Assembly: GCF_000018425.1 (NCBI RefSeq)
Contig: NC_010424.1
Span: forward strand, 1,814,501 to 1,878,500
Source: Candidatus Desulforudis audaxviator MP104C
Lineage (GTDB): Bacteria; Bacillota; Desulfotomaculia; Desulfotomaculales; Desulforudaceae
DNA length: 64,000 nucleotides
Reading direction: 5' to 3'
Made by a program: the position numbers and the translations under genes. Of this stretch, positions 34,628 to 42,561 are shown piece after piece (position 1 is the stretch's first letter; each line of letters opens with the position of its first letter). The notes below the pieces were generated by a model that saw only the letters and a program-made list of their open reading frames with translations, was not told where the DNA came from and searched no databases.

Positions 34628-35016
34628 GGCTGCCTCTCCACGCCCGGCGCCTGGGGGTGGGCAATGGAATGGATCCGCAGCACGAACAGGTCGTTGATGA
34701 CCAGCACCTCGCCCCGGGCCAGTTTCACCCCGTTCACCACCACATCAATGGTTTCACCCGCCGCCCGGTCCAGGCCGATAACCGAACCTTCGTGCAAACT
34801 GAGGAATTCCCGGACGGTCATGGCCGTTTGCCCCAACTCCGCGGACACGTCCACCTCAACGTCGTCCAGGTACTCCAGGGAAATCCGCACTCCGGGCATC
34901 CCGGGTGTCCCGGCCTGCTCAAACCGGGGAAACTGCACTTTCTTCACGGTAGGGCCCGGCTCTCGGTCCAGGCCGGACAGAAACTGCCTGATCTCTTCCT
35001 CATTCATCAACGCCAA
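34624..35016 (-). CDS. fliN: Flagellar motor switch protein FliN
   Basis: 130 residues. The C-terminal SpoA domain is clear: YLDDVEVDVSAELGQTAMTVREFLSL, EGSVIGLDRAAGETIDVVVNG and KLARGEVLVINDLFVLRI. The N-terminal 45 residues are a short acidic/proline-bearing leader. This is a second SpoA protein besides the broken fliY, so the C ring may still be completed. It is coupled to fliO by a four-base overlap. It is more divergent than the lost FliY domain. Confidence 0.88.
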   Translation of the reverse strand: MALMNEEEIRQFLSGLDREPGPTVKKVQFPRFEQAGTPGMPGVRISLEYLDDVEVDVSAELGQTAMTVREFLSLHEGSVIGLDRAAGETIDVVVNGVKLARGEVLVINDLFVLRIHSIAHPQAPGVERQP

Positions 35017-35028
35017 ATCACCTGCCTG

Positions 35029-35052
35029 AAAAAGGGGTCGAGTCCCCTTTTT
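35029..35052. repeat. Palindromic element, family 1 (terminator-like form), between fliL and fliN
   Basis: AAAAAGGGG-TCGAGT-CCCCTTTTT fills most of the fliL-fliN gap. A strong stem with a T run inside an operon should cause partial termination or set mRNA ends. Confidence 0.75.
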
Positions 35053-35057
35053 ATGGA

Positions 35058-35543
35058 CTACTGAATAAGGAACTCGGTAAAGTACACTTCCTCGATTTCA
35101 CCCTTTTCCAGATGCCGGTTGATCTCGCGGAGAATCTCCTCCCGGATTGTCTCCGGCACCTCCGGACCCTTCAGATCGAAGCTGCTTTTCTGCCGCAGGA
35201 GGAAAACCAACCCGTCCCGGATCCGGTGCTCCTTTTCTTTGAGTTCCGTCTCCAGGGTCCCGGAATCAACGTACTCCAGTGTTAGCGCCACTCGGAAGTA
35301 ACGGCTGCCGGGAGGATCCGCCAGGTTCACCACCAGGCTCCCGAAACTCATCGTCTTGGTGACCGCCGGCTTCTCCGCCTTCCGGTCCGACTTTTCCCCG
35401 CCGGGATTGGAAAGGGTGAAGGCGGCCGCCGCTCCGGCGGCCGCCAACAAAACCAGCACCACCAGCAGGAGCTTGCCCCGCTTCTTCTTTTTTTTCGGGG
35501 TGGCGGCGTTCTGTACCGCGTTTGGTCCCTGGTCCTCAGCCAT
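35058..35543 (-). CDS. fliL: Flagellar basal body-associated protein FliL
   Basis: 161 residues. A basic leader (KKKKKRGK) precedes a single transmembrane helix (LLLVVLVLLAAAGAAAAFTL) and a periplasmic-side domain with FGSLVVNLADPPGSRYFRVALTLEYV, RDGLVFLLRQKSSFDLKGPE and EVYFTEFLIQ at the C terminus. FliL supports stator function near the motor. It follows flgE by 36 bases. Confidence 0.93.
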   Translation of the reverse strand: MAEDQGPNAVQNAATPKKKKKRGKLLLVVLVLLAAAGAAAAFTLSNPGGEKSDRKAEKPAVTKTMSFGSLVVNLADPPGSRYFRVALTLEYVDSGTLETELKEKEHRIRDGLVFLLRQKSSFDLKGPEVPETIREEILREINRHLEKGEIEEVYFTEFLIQ

Positions 35544-35579
35544 TGCTTCTACTCCCCCACTCCCCCTGGTCTCTTGTCA

Positions 35580-36512
35580 CTACCGCTTCAGGTTGATCAG
35601 CTCCTGCAGCATCTCGTCCGAAACGGTGATCACCCGTGCGTTGGCCTGGAAACCACGCTGGGTCGTAATCATGTTGGCGAACTCGGCGGACAGGTCCACG
35701 TTGGACATCTCCAGGGCCCCGGAGACGAGCCTGCCCTGGCCGCCCCCGCTGTCGGGCACGCCCCAGCCTTCGTTATAGGGTGTGGGCTCGGCATTCTGGC
35801 CCCGCAGCGGCACCTCGTACAGGTTGCCGCCCAGGCGGGTGAGGTTCTCCGGGTTGCCGTAGTTGTCGATCAGAATCAGAGCCGCCCGGTCGGTACGGCC
35901 GTTAACGAAAATGAGCCCGTTGGGGTCAATGCGCAGGGTGGTCAGGTTGTTCTCCAGGCCGGGGTCCACCCCGCTCGGATCGAACAGGCGGATGCGCTCG
36001 CCGGAGAAGCCCGCCTCGACAGAGTAGGTCCGGTTCACCACGGTCTTAATGGCGTCCTCAGTGAGCCAACTGGCCCCGTTCTGGCCGACACCCAGCACGT
36101 GTAAACCGCCCGAACTCACCAGATAGCCGTCGTTGTCGACATAGAAGGCACCGTCGCGGGTGTAGTAGTACTCGATGATGCCCTCATCACTGTATTTGCC
36201 CAGCCGGAAGAATCCGTTCCCGTCAATGGCCATGTCCAGCACCCGGTAGGTGGTGGTCAGCGCACCCTGGCCGAACAGTATGTCGATGGACTGCACGGAC
36301 ATCCCAAGTCCGATCTGGGCCGGATTGATCGAGTCCACGCCGATGGTCGACGCTGAGGTGCCGCGGATGTTCTGGCTTAAGATCTCCTGGAAGTTCACCC
36401 GACCCGCTTTGAAGGCCGTGGTGTTCACATTGGCGATGTTGTTGGCGATGACGTCCATACGAACCTGGTGGTTGCGCAGGCCCGAAACGCCCGAGGTCAA
36501 GGATCTGATCAT
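35580..36512 (-). CDS. flgE: Flagellar hook protein FlgE (short form)
   Basis: 310 residues. The N terminus IRSLTSGVSGLRNHQVRMDVIANNIANVNTTAF and the C terminus SNVDLSAEFANMITTQRGFQANARVI are the D0 pieces of hook/rod proteins. Its position after flgD and the TIGR02530 gene marks it as the hook subunit. At 310 residues it is near the minimum for FlgE and lacks the extra outer domains of enteric hooks. A separate small FlbD gene, common next in Bacillus, is missing here. Confidence 0.88.
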   Translation of the reverse strand: MIRSLTSGVSGLRNHQVRMDVIANNIANVNTTAFKAGRVNFQEILSQNIRGTSASTIGVDSINPAQIGLGMSVQSIDILFGQGALTTTYRVLDMAIDGNGFFRLGKYSDEGIIEYYYTRDGAFYVDNDGYLVSSGGLHVLGVGQNGASWLTEDAIKTVVNRTYSVEAGFSGERIRLFDPSGVDPGLENNLTTLRIDPNGLIFVNGRTDRAALILIDNYGNPENLTRLGGNLYEVPLRGQNAEPTPYNEGWGVPDSGGGQGRLVSGALEMSNVDLSAEFANMITTQRGFQANARVITVSDEMLQELINLKR

Positions 36513-36592
36513 TATGAATGTCCTCCTTAATTAACCAAATATGGGTTGCTTCCGTCGTTCGGCAACCCGCAGCCTCCAGAAGGACCGGCTGC

Positions 36593-36967
36593 CTACTTCA
36601 CGATCACCGCGCTGTCAATATTGGTAAACACGTTATTCGCCGCCGCCTCACCGTTGACGGCCGTGACCACCGTCCGGTTGGCGATGCTGGTCACCAGGGC
36701 CAGGTCACCGTAAATCAATAGCGACCGGCGGGACCCCTTCGCCTCGGCCAGGGAAGCGGCCTGGTTGATCTTCTCCAGGTCGTGCGGCCCGAGGCTGATC
36801 TGCCGCTCGGCCAGCCGCCGCTCGGCGTGCGCCGAGAATTTCAGCTCGGCCTGCCGGATTTCCCGGCGCAGTATCTCGCCGAAAGCCGGTTCGCCGCTTT
36901 TCCGCACCCCGACCGCCGGAGCGGGCGTGGGCGGCGCCGGCACCTCACCAATCTTCTTGACCATCAC
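36593..36967 (-). CDS. Flagellar operon protein, TIGR02530 family
   Basis: 124 residues. The segment AELKFSAHAERRLAERQISLGPHDLEKINQAASLAEAKGSRRSLLIYGDLALVTSIANRTVVTAV is characteristic of this small family found between flgD and flgE in Firmicutes. Its molecular role is unknown. It overlaps flgD by one base. A proline-rich N-terminal 35 residues look disordered. Confidence 0.85.
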   Translation of the reverse strand: MMVKKIGEVPAPPTPAPAVGVRKSGEPAFGEILRREIRQAELKFSAHAERRLAERQISLGPHDLEKINQAASLAEAKGSRRSLLIYGDLALVTSIANRTVVTAVNGEAAANNVFTNIDSAVIVK

Positions 36968-37371
36968 TACCTGACCTCCACAACCCGGTTGATGTCGTAG
37001 CTCTCTGCCCCGAGCACCACCCGGGCGCCGCGCTCGTTCAGGAGCACTCGTTCCACCGTGCCTGATATCTGCCGGTCACCGGCCAGGACGACCACTTCCC
37101 GGCCCACGATCTCCGCGGCCTGGGCCAGGTACGCCGCCCGGCTCATTTCCCGGAGCGCCTCCTCCACCTTGACCAGGCGCTCAAGCATCCCGAATTGCGC
37201 CGCCTGCTCCATCATTTTGTCGGTGTCGGGCGGAGAGAACGGGCTCGGGTTTTTCAACTGCGCCACCAGGAGCTTTAGGAAAGTGTCCTGGTCGAACAAA
37301 CCGCTCGACGGACGGGGGGGCGTTGTCTTCCCGGGCAGCGCGTACTCGCTGCCTACTCCCTGTACAGTCAC
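36967..37371 (-). CDS. flgD: Hook-capping scaffold protein FlgD
   Basis: 134 residues, the short Firmicute form. The conserved N-terminal motif LFDQDTFLKLLVAQLKNPSPFSPPDTDKMMEQAAQFGMLERL is complete. The C terminus (VVLAGDRQISGTVERVLLNERGARVVLGAESYDINRVVEVR) is a small barrel. FlgD caps the growing hook and is removed later. It is coupled to the TIGR02530 gene. Confidence 0.93.
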   Translation of the reverse strand: MTVQGVGSEYALPGKTTPPRPSSGLFDQDTFLKLLVAQLKNPSPFSPPDTDKMMEQAAQFGMLERLVKVEEALREMSRAAYLAQAAEIVGREVVVLAGDRQISGTVERVLLNERGARVVLGAESYDINRVVEVR

Positions 37372-37388
37372 TCGTCACTACCTCCTTC

Positions 37389-38942
37389 CTAAACCAGGTA
37401 ATCCACGCCGCTCCGCCTCGGTTCCACCTGCCTCCCGTTGTCTAACTGCTCACCAGCCGGTTCACCCGGAGCCACCGGCCCGGGCCACAGACCACGGTAG
37501 AACCGCGGCGCCTGGCCCCGCGCCTCCTCGTGGCCCAGGAACACGGTGGTGTTGCCTACATCGATCTCCTGGCGGGCCAGCGCCTCCCGCAGCTGGGGCA
37601 GCGCCTGCTCGATGACCGCCTTGACCGACCGGTCCGCGGTGTAGAACAGGGCCTCCAGCCCCTGACGACCGAAAGTCAATTTTATGGTCACCTGCCCGAG
37701 TTCCGGTGGTTCCAGCGCGATGCTCACCCGGACCGCCTGTCCGGCCTTAACCTGCAGTTGCCGGACGTGGTGCACCACCGCCTCGGCAAGCTGCCGCGCC
37801 ACCGGGTGGGGGTCCACGGCTCGCGCCGGGGGATGCATCCCCGGCGGGGAAACGTCCGGCACACTCCAGCCCGTTCCCTGGGCTGGGACCTGCCGGTCGA
37901 CAGGCGCGTGCACAACTCCCCGGTCCGGTGTTGCCGGCCGCACCATCTGGGGTGCTCCGTCCGGTCCCGACCGGTCGGTCGCCGCCTCGGCACGGAAAGC
38001 CGCGGGCCGCGACTTTAAGCCGTCATCCGGCGTCTCCCCCGGCAGGATCCGAACCGGCTCCGCTCTTTCCGGAACCGTCTCGGCCCACACGCCCGCAGAC
38101 TGCGCGTACCCCGGGGACTTCACGTCATGTGGAACCGCGCTCGCACTCGGTGCCGCAGATAAACCGGTCTGAACCGAAACTCTGCCGGGACGGTTCTCCG
38201 CCGCTCCGCGGCCGGACGGCTGCGCCTCCCGGGCCAGTGGTTCCGCCCCGGGCGTGCCGGGCATGGGTATCGGCGGCCTTGCTCCTTCCGGGGGCCGCCC
38301 CGGGAAACCCTGCGGGTCCGGCTCCGCGGGCACACTCGCCGCGCGCTCCGGTACCGGGACGGACGGTAGTACCAACCGCCCCCCAGGCTCCGAAGGCGGT
38401 ACATCCGCCCCCGCTGCGTTGGGAAGAACGTACGACTGGGACATGTAATCCGTACCCGCAGGCGGTGAGCCCGCCGCCGCACCCCCGCCGGGAACACCGG
38501 GCACGGCCCCGACGGCCGCTCCCGGTCTTGAAGCTTGTACCGCACCGGACGCCGGGGAAAGGTTCTCTACGGCCGATAAGGTCGGTGGGTACGCCGGGCC
38601 GGCCGGCACCTCCGCTTTCGCGTTCAGCCCGGCCGGGATGACACCGGTGTTCACTTCCGCGCCGGACGGGTGCTGATGAGCCTGCGTTGCCGCTTCCGGG
38701 CCTTCCGCCGCGCACCCCGGAGGCGGGATACCGTCCACCACGTCAAATACAGAACCAAAGGACGGTGTTTCCCACACCGGCGTACCGGTTTCCGGACCAC
38801 GGTGCAGCACGCTCAACAAGCACGCCACGAAATCCGCGGCCGGCAGGGTGCCGCCGCCCCGGCGGCACCCGCTGGGCCCGGACCTGCCTTGCGGAACCGC
38901 GGGACTTGATTCACCGGGGATCACTGTCGCCGTCAAATTCAT
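37389..38942 (-). CDS. fliK: Flagellar hook-length control protein FliK
   Basis: 517 residues. The first 380 are proline/alanine/glycine-rich and of low complexity, as expected for the extended ruler part. The last 120 form the Flg_hook domain: AVRVSIALEPPELGQVTIKLTFGRQGLEALFYTADRSVKAVIEQALPQLREALARQEI. FliK measures hook length and triggers FlhB switching. High GC in the ruler segment produces long open frames on the other strand, which I regard as artefacts. It adjoins fliJ without a gap. Confidence 0.88.
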   Translation of the reverse strand: MNLTATVIPGESSPAVPQGRSGPSGCRRGGGTLPAADFVACLLSVLHRGPETGTPVWETPSFGSVFDVVDGIPPPGCAAEGPEAATQAHQHPSGAEVNTGVIPAGLNAKAEVPAGPAYPPTLSAVENLSPASGAVQASRPGAAVGAVPGVPGGGAAAGSPPAGTDYMSQSYVLPNAAGADVPPSEPGGRLVLPSVPVPERAASVPAEPDPQGFPGRPPEGARPPIPMPGTPGAEPLAREAQPSGRGAAENRPGRVSVQTGLSAAPSASAVPHDVKSPGYAQSAGVWAETVPERAEPVRILPGETPDDGLKSRPAAFRAEAATDRSGPDGAPQMVRPATPDRGVVHAPVDRQVPAQGTGWSVPDVSPPGMHPPARAVDPHPVARQLAEAVVHHVRQLQVKAGQAVRVSIALEPPELGQVTIKLTFGRQGLEALFYTADRSVKAVIEQALPQLREALARQEIDVGNTTVFLGHEEARGQAPRFYRGLWPGPVAPGEPAGEQLDNGRQVEPRRSGVDYLV

Positions 38943-39398
38943 CTATTCACCCCCCTTCTTCTTTGCCTGCTGGAACTGAAAGGACCGGGTGCCCGCGTCG
39001 TCCAGTTCCCTGGTCTCCCGGGCGGTCTCCTGAGCACAAAAATGCGAATACTGCTTCTCTTTGAGCCGCTCCAGAACCGCCCGTGCCCGCCTGGCCTCCA
39101 CCACGCGGGCGCGCCGTTCTTCCACCTCCTTTTCCCGCCGGGCCAGGACCCGGACTTCCTCTGTACCGCGTCTGCCCAAGTATTCGCGGTAGCAGTCCAG
39201 GTACAGACCCGTCTTCAGGTCGAAGCTGGACCCCGGGTTTTGTTCCAGGGTTTCCGCGAGCAGCCGCCGGGTTTCGGCCAGCCGGTCCTCGCAGGCCCGC
39301 TTCCGCGCGTCGGCGGACGCCAGTTCCTGCCGGGCCGATTCTTCTTTTCGTGTCCGCACCCCGAGTACCGGATCAAGCCGGAAAACGAATTTAGGCAC
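38943..39398 (-). CDS. fliJ: Flagellar export coiled-coil protein FliJ
   Basis: About 151 residues starting at a GTG that overlaps the fliI stop (GTGCCTAA). It begins PKFVFRLDPVLGVRTRKEESARQELA and is helical throughout with Arg/Glu/Lys heptads, as for FliJ, the stalk protein of the export ATPase. A reading frame extends 53 codons further upstream, but this is fliI read in another frame and lacks a start signal. Confidence 0.85.
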   Translation of the reverse strand: MPKFVFRLDPVLGVRTRKEESARQELASADARKRACEDRLAETRRLLAETLEQNPGSSFDLKTGLYLDCYREYLGRRGTEEVRVLARREKEVEERRARVVEARRARAVLERLKEKQYSHFCAQETARETRELDDAGTRSFQFQQAKKKGGE

Positions 39399-40767
39399 CG
39401 GCGGCACCCGCTTCCCCCGCGAGGTATTGCAGCCGGGCCAGGGACTCGGCAAAACCGCCGAACTCCGTATGGTCCTGCCGCAGGAACTCCATAATCGCTT
39501 CGTGCTTGGCCAGGGCCTCGTCCACCAGGGGGTTCGAACCGGACACGTACGCCCCAATGTTCACCAGGTCCTCCGCCTGTTTAAAGGCGGCCAGCAACCG
39601 CCGGAGCTTCGCCGCGCAGCGCTGGTGCTCCGGGGCCGTGATGTCGGGCATCAGGCGGCTCACGCTCTGCAGAACGTCGATGGCCGGGTAGTGGTTTTTC
39701 GCCGCCAACTCCCGGTCCAGGACGATATGGCCGTCCAGGATGCTCCGCACCGCGTCCGCCACCGGTTCCTGCAGGTCGTCCCCCTCCACGAGCACGGTGT
39801 AAAAGCCGGTGATCGAACCCGCCGGGCTCGTCCCGGCGCGCTCCAGAAGCTTGGGGAGCAAGGCGAACACCGAGGGGGTGTACCCCCGGGTGGTCGGCGG
39901 CTCGCCCACCGCCAGGCCCACCTCCCGCTGCGCCAGCGCAAACCGGGTGACCGAATCCATCAGGAACAAAACGTCTTTGCCCCGGTCCCGGAAGTACTCG
40001 GCAATCGCCGTGGCCACCATCGCCGCCCGCAGCCGGATCAGCGCCGGCTGATCGGAGGTGGCCACCACGACCACCGAGCGGGCCAAGCTCTCCGGCCCCA
40101 GGTCGCGCTCGATGAAATCCTTGACCTCGCGGCCCCGCTCGCCCACCAGAGCTACTACGTTGACATCGGCGCTGCAGTGTCGGCAAAGCATCCCCAAAAG
40201 CACGCTCTTGCCCACGCCGCTCCCCGAGAAAACCCCCAGGCGCTGCCCTCGCCCGCAGGTCAGAAAACCGTCGATCGCCCGCACCCCCGTCTCCAGCGGG
40301 CGGTCGATGCGGCGCCGGCTGAGCGGGTCAGGCGGCGCGTTGTGCACCGGGTACTCTTCAGCCCCATCCGGGCGGGTGCCGTTTCGGGTATCGCCGCCGT
40401 TAGCCAGCGGGTACCCGAGGCCGTTCACCACCTGCCCAAGGAGGTGTTCCCCCACCCGGACCGTGAGCGCCCGGCCGAGCGGTTCCACCCGGCAGCCCGG
40501 CCTGATCCCCCGCAACTCACCCAGCGGCATGAGCAGGGAAGTCCCGCCCCGGAAACCGACAACCTCGCCCCGGACCGGCTGGATCTCCCCCGGAACGTAC
40601 ACCTCACAGATCTCCCCGATAAAAGAGTTCAAGCCCTCCACTTCCACCGTCAGGCCGACCACTTTGGTCACCCGGCCGAGCAGCCGGAACGGACGTACCG
40701 CGTTCACCCGGGCGCGCCAGGCATTCAAGTCCAGATTTTGGGTCCTTTCCGACAACTCTGCGCTCAC
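39391..40767 (-). CDS. fliI: Flagellar export ATPase FliI
   Basis: 458 residues. The F1-beta-like core has Walker A FSGSGVGKSVLLGM, the EYPVHNAPPDPLSRRRID segment, Walker B KDVLFLMDSVTRFALAQREVGLAVGEPPTTRGYTPSVFALLPKLLERAG and the C-terminal helical domain. It energises export with FliH and FliJ, its neighbours on both sides. The loop VVNGLGYPLANGGDTRNGTRPDG is longer than usual. Confidence 0.95.
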   Translation of the reverse strand: MSAELSERTQNLDLNAWRARVNAVRPFRLLGRVTKVVGLTVEVEGLNSFIGEICEVYVPGEIQPVRGEVVGFRGGTSLLMPLGELRGIRPGCRVEPLGRALTVRVGEHLLGQVVNGLGYPLANGGDTRNGTRPDGAEEYPVHNAPPDPLSRRRIDRPLETGVRAIDGFLTCGRGQRLGVFSGSGVGKSVLLGMLCRHCSADVNVVALVGERGREVKDFIERDLGPESLARSVVVVATSDQPALIRLRAAMVATAIAEYFRDRGKDVLFLMDSVTRFALAQREVGLAVGEPPTTRGYTPSVFALLPKLLERAGTSPAGSITGFYTVLVEGDDLQEPVADAVRSILDGHIVLDRELAAKNHYPAIDVLQSVSRLMPDITAPEHQRCAAKLRRLLAAFKQAEDLVNIGAYVSGSNPLVDEALAKHEAIMEFLRQDHTEFGGFAESLARLQYLAGEAGAAGA

Positions 40768-40870
40768 CCACCATAAGTTAAGGGTTAGGACAATAACTTA
40801 CGCAAACCTGGAGTTTCATCTCCAGGCGGCGCCGCGCGCGGCACGGTCATCTAAGGATAAGTCCACGGAA

Positions 40871-41560
40871 CTACAGGAGTTCCAGGGCGCGCAGCACTTC
40901 GCGCCAGCGCACTTCCGTGGTGGCGTCCACTAGGCCCTGTTCCGTCTCTACCAAGCAGCCGCCCCGGTCCAGCCCAGCGTCGCCGATGACGCGCAGGGCC
41001 GCTCCCTCCGACAGAAGTGCGCTTTTTAGCTTCGGGACCGCCTCCCGCAGCGTGGCGGCGTGCGACGGGTGAACGTACAGCACCACGCTCTCGCGCTCCC
41101 GGACCGCTTCCAGGGCCTCCCGGGCCACGGCGGTAATGGTCTCCGGGTTCTGTTCCAACTCCCCGGCCACCAATTTCTCGGCGATCGCCACCGCCAGGGT
41201 CCGGATCTCCGGGCTGAGATCATCCAGGGTGCGCCGCCGCAGTTCCTCGGCCTCCCGCAACACGCTGCGGGCGGCTTCCCGGAGCTTGCCCGCCTCGTGC
41301 CGCGCCTGTTCGAACCCTTCCCGGTACCCCTGCTGCCAACCCTCTTCGTAGGCACGCTTCCTGATCTCATCCGCTTCGATTCGGGCCAATTCCAGCACAA
41401 CCGCCGGGTCAGCGGTACCCGCCGGTTCGGTCCCGCTCATGAGCTCGTCCGGCGCCGCGCCGTCCGCCCGCTTCAGCGTGAGTTCAAACGGTTGCTGGGC
41501 CCCGACGGCCGCGCCTTTCAAAATCCGCCCCGCCGCGCTAGATGATGAGGGCGTCTTCAC
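40871..41560 (-). CDS. fliH: Flagellar export regulator FliH
   Basis: About 229 residues from a GTG overlapping the end of fliG; the start is uncertain and several in-frame starts precede it. The middle is an Arg/Glu-rich helical stretch with GWQQGYREGFEQARHEAGKLREA, and the C terminus reads AIAEKLVAGELEQNPETITAVAREALEAVRERESVVLYVHP, matching FliH/YscL. It binds and restrains FliI. There is a gap of about 100 bases to fliI containing no recognised signal. Confidence 0.85.
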   Translation of the reverse strand: MKTPSSSSAAGRILKGAAVGAQQPFELTLKRADGAAPDELMSGTEPAGTADPAVVLELARIEADEIRKRAYEEGWQQGYREGFEQARHEAGKLREAARSVLREAEELRRRTLDDLSPEIRTLAVAIAEKLVAGELEQNPETITAVAREALEAVRERESVVLYVHPSHAATLREAVPKLKSALLSEGAALRVIGDAGLDRGGCLVETEQGLVDATTEVRWREVLRALELL

Positions 41561-42548
41561 CGCCACGCGAGACCACCACCTCTCCGGTCTCCTCCAGAGC
41601 ACGGATCACCTTCACGATCCGCTGCTGGGCCTCTTCCACTTCTTTCAGGCGCACCGGACCCATGTACTCGATTTCCTCCCGAAGCATCTGGGAAGCGCGC
41701 TGGGACTGGTTCTTGTAGATCTTCTGCCGCACCTCGTCGTTCGCCCCCCGCAGCGCCAGCGCCAGATCCTTGTTGTTGACCTCCCGCAGGATCCGCTGGA
41801 TGGACACGTCGTCCAGTTTCACGATATCCTCGAAGACGAACATTCGCTGGCGAATCTCTTCCGCCAGCCGCGGGTCGTCGCGCTCCAACTCCTCCAGGAT
41901 CGACTTCTCCGTCGACCGATCGGCCATGTTCAGCATGCGCACCAGGGTCTGCACCCCGCCCACATCCAGCATGTCCTCGGTCATGACGATGGAGAGCTTG
42001 CGCTCGAGGACCCGCTCCACGTCCTGGACCACCTCCGGTGAGGCCCGCTCCATGGTGGCGATCCGCCGGGCCACCTCGCTCCGCTGCTCGGGCGGCAAGG
42101 CCCCCAGGATGGCGGTGGCCTGGGACGGCTCCAGGTACGCCAGAATCATGGCGATCGTCTGCGGGTGTTCCTCCCGGATGAAACTCAACAGGTGCTTCGG
42201 GTCGGTCTTCCGCAGCGAGTAGAATGGGATCGTCCTCTGCGTGGCAGTCAGTCTTTTCAAAATGCTTTCGGCCTTCTCCCGACCGACCGCCTTCTCCAGC
42301 ATCTCCTTGCAGTACTTTGGCCCGCCCTGGATCAGGTACTGCCGGGCCTGGTAAAGCTCGGTGAATTCATCTAGGACCGTGTCCCGCACCTCGGGCGGCA
42401 CCCGCTCCATCTGGTTGATCATGAACGAGATTTCCTCGATCTCTTCGTCGAAGAAATCATGTTTTAGAACCCGGGCAGATAGGTCCGACCCGAGCGAGAT
42501 TAAGAAGATGGCCGCTTTTTTCAGTCCCGGCTTGGTCGTCGCCGCCAC
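41538..42548 (-). CDS. fliG: Flagellar motor switch protein FliG
   Basis: 336 residues. All three armadillo-like domains are recognisable. The middle domain has IREEHPQTIAMILAYLEPSQA (the EHPQ motif) and the C-terminal torque domain has MFVFEDIVKLDDVSIQRILREVNNKDLALALRGA with the charged helix residues. FliG contacts the stator and FliM. It is 13 bases after fliF. Confidence 0.97.
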   Translation of the reverse strand: MAATTKPGLKKAAIFLISLGSDLSARVLKHDFFDEEIEEISFMINQMERVPPEVRDTVLDEFTELYQARQYLIQGGPKYCKEMLEKAVGREKAESILKRLTATQRTIPFYSLRKTDPKHLLSFIREEHPQTIAMILAYLEPSQATAILGALPPEQRSEVARRIATMERASPEVVQDVERVLERKLSIVMTEDMLDVGGVQTLVRMLNMADRSTEKSILEELERDDPRLAEEIRQRMFVFEDIVKLDDVSIQRILREVNNKDLALALRGANDEVRQKIYKNQSQRASQMLREEIEYMGPVRLKEVEEAQQRIVKVIRALEETGEVVVSRGGEDALII

Positions 42549-42561
42549 CGTTCTGACACCC

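Noticed and set aside
37928-38641. 237-codon plus-strand frame opposite fliK
   Set aside because: It mirrors the Pro/Ala-rich ruler part of fliK and has the composition of an antisense frame.
40369-40425. Possible further family 2 palindrome in fliI (GTTAGCCAGCGGGTACCC)
   Set aside because: Only short pieces match and the hairpin is not preserved; the longer FliI loop may be natural.
39427-40776. 449-codon plus-strand frame opposite fliI
   Set aside because: Shadow of a high-GC gene with a very strong FliI match on the other strand; composition (many Arg, His, Pro, Gln) is typical of antisense frames.
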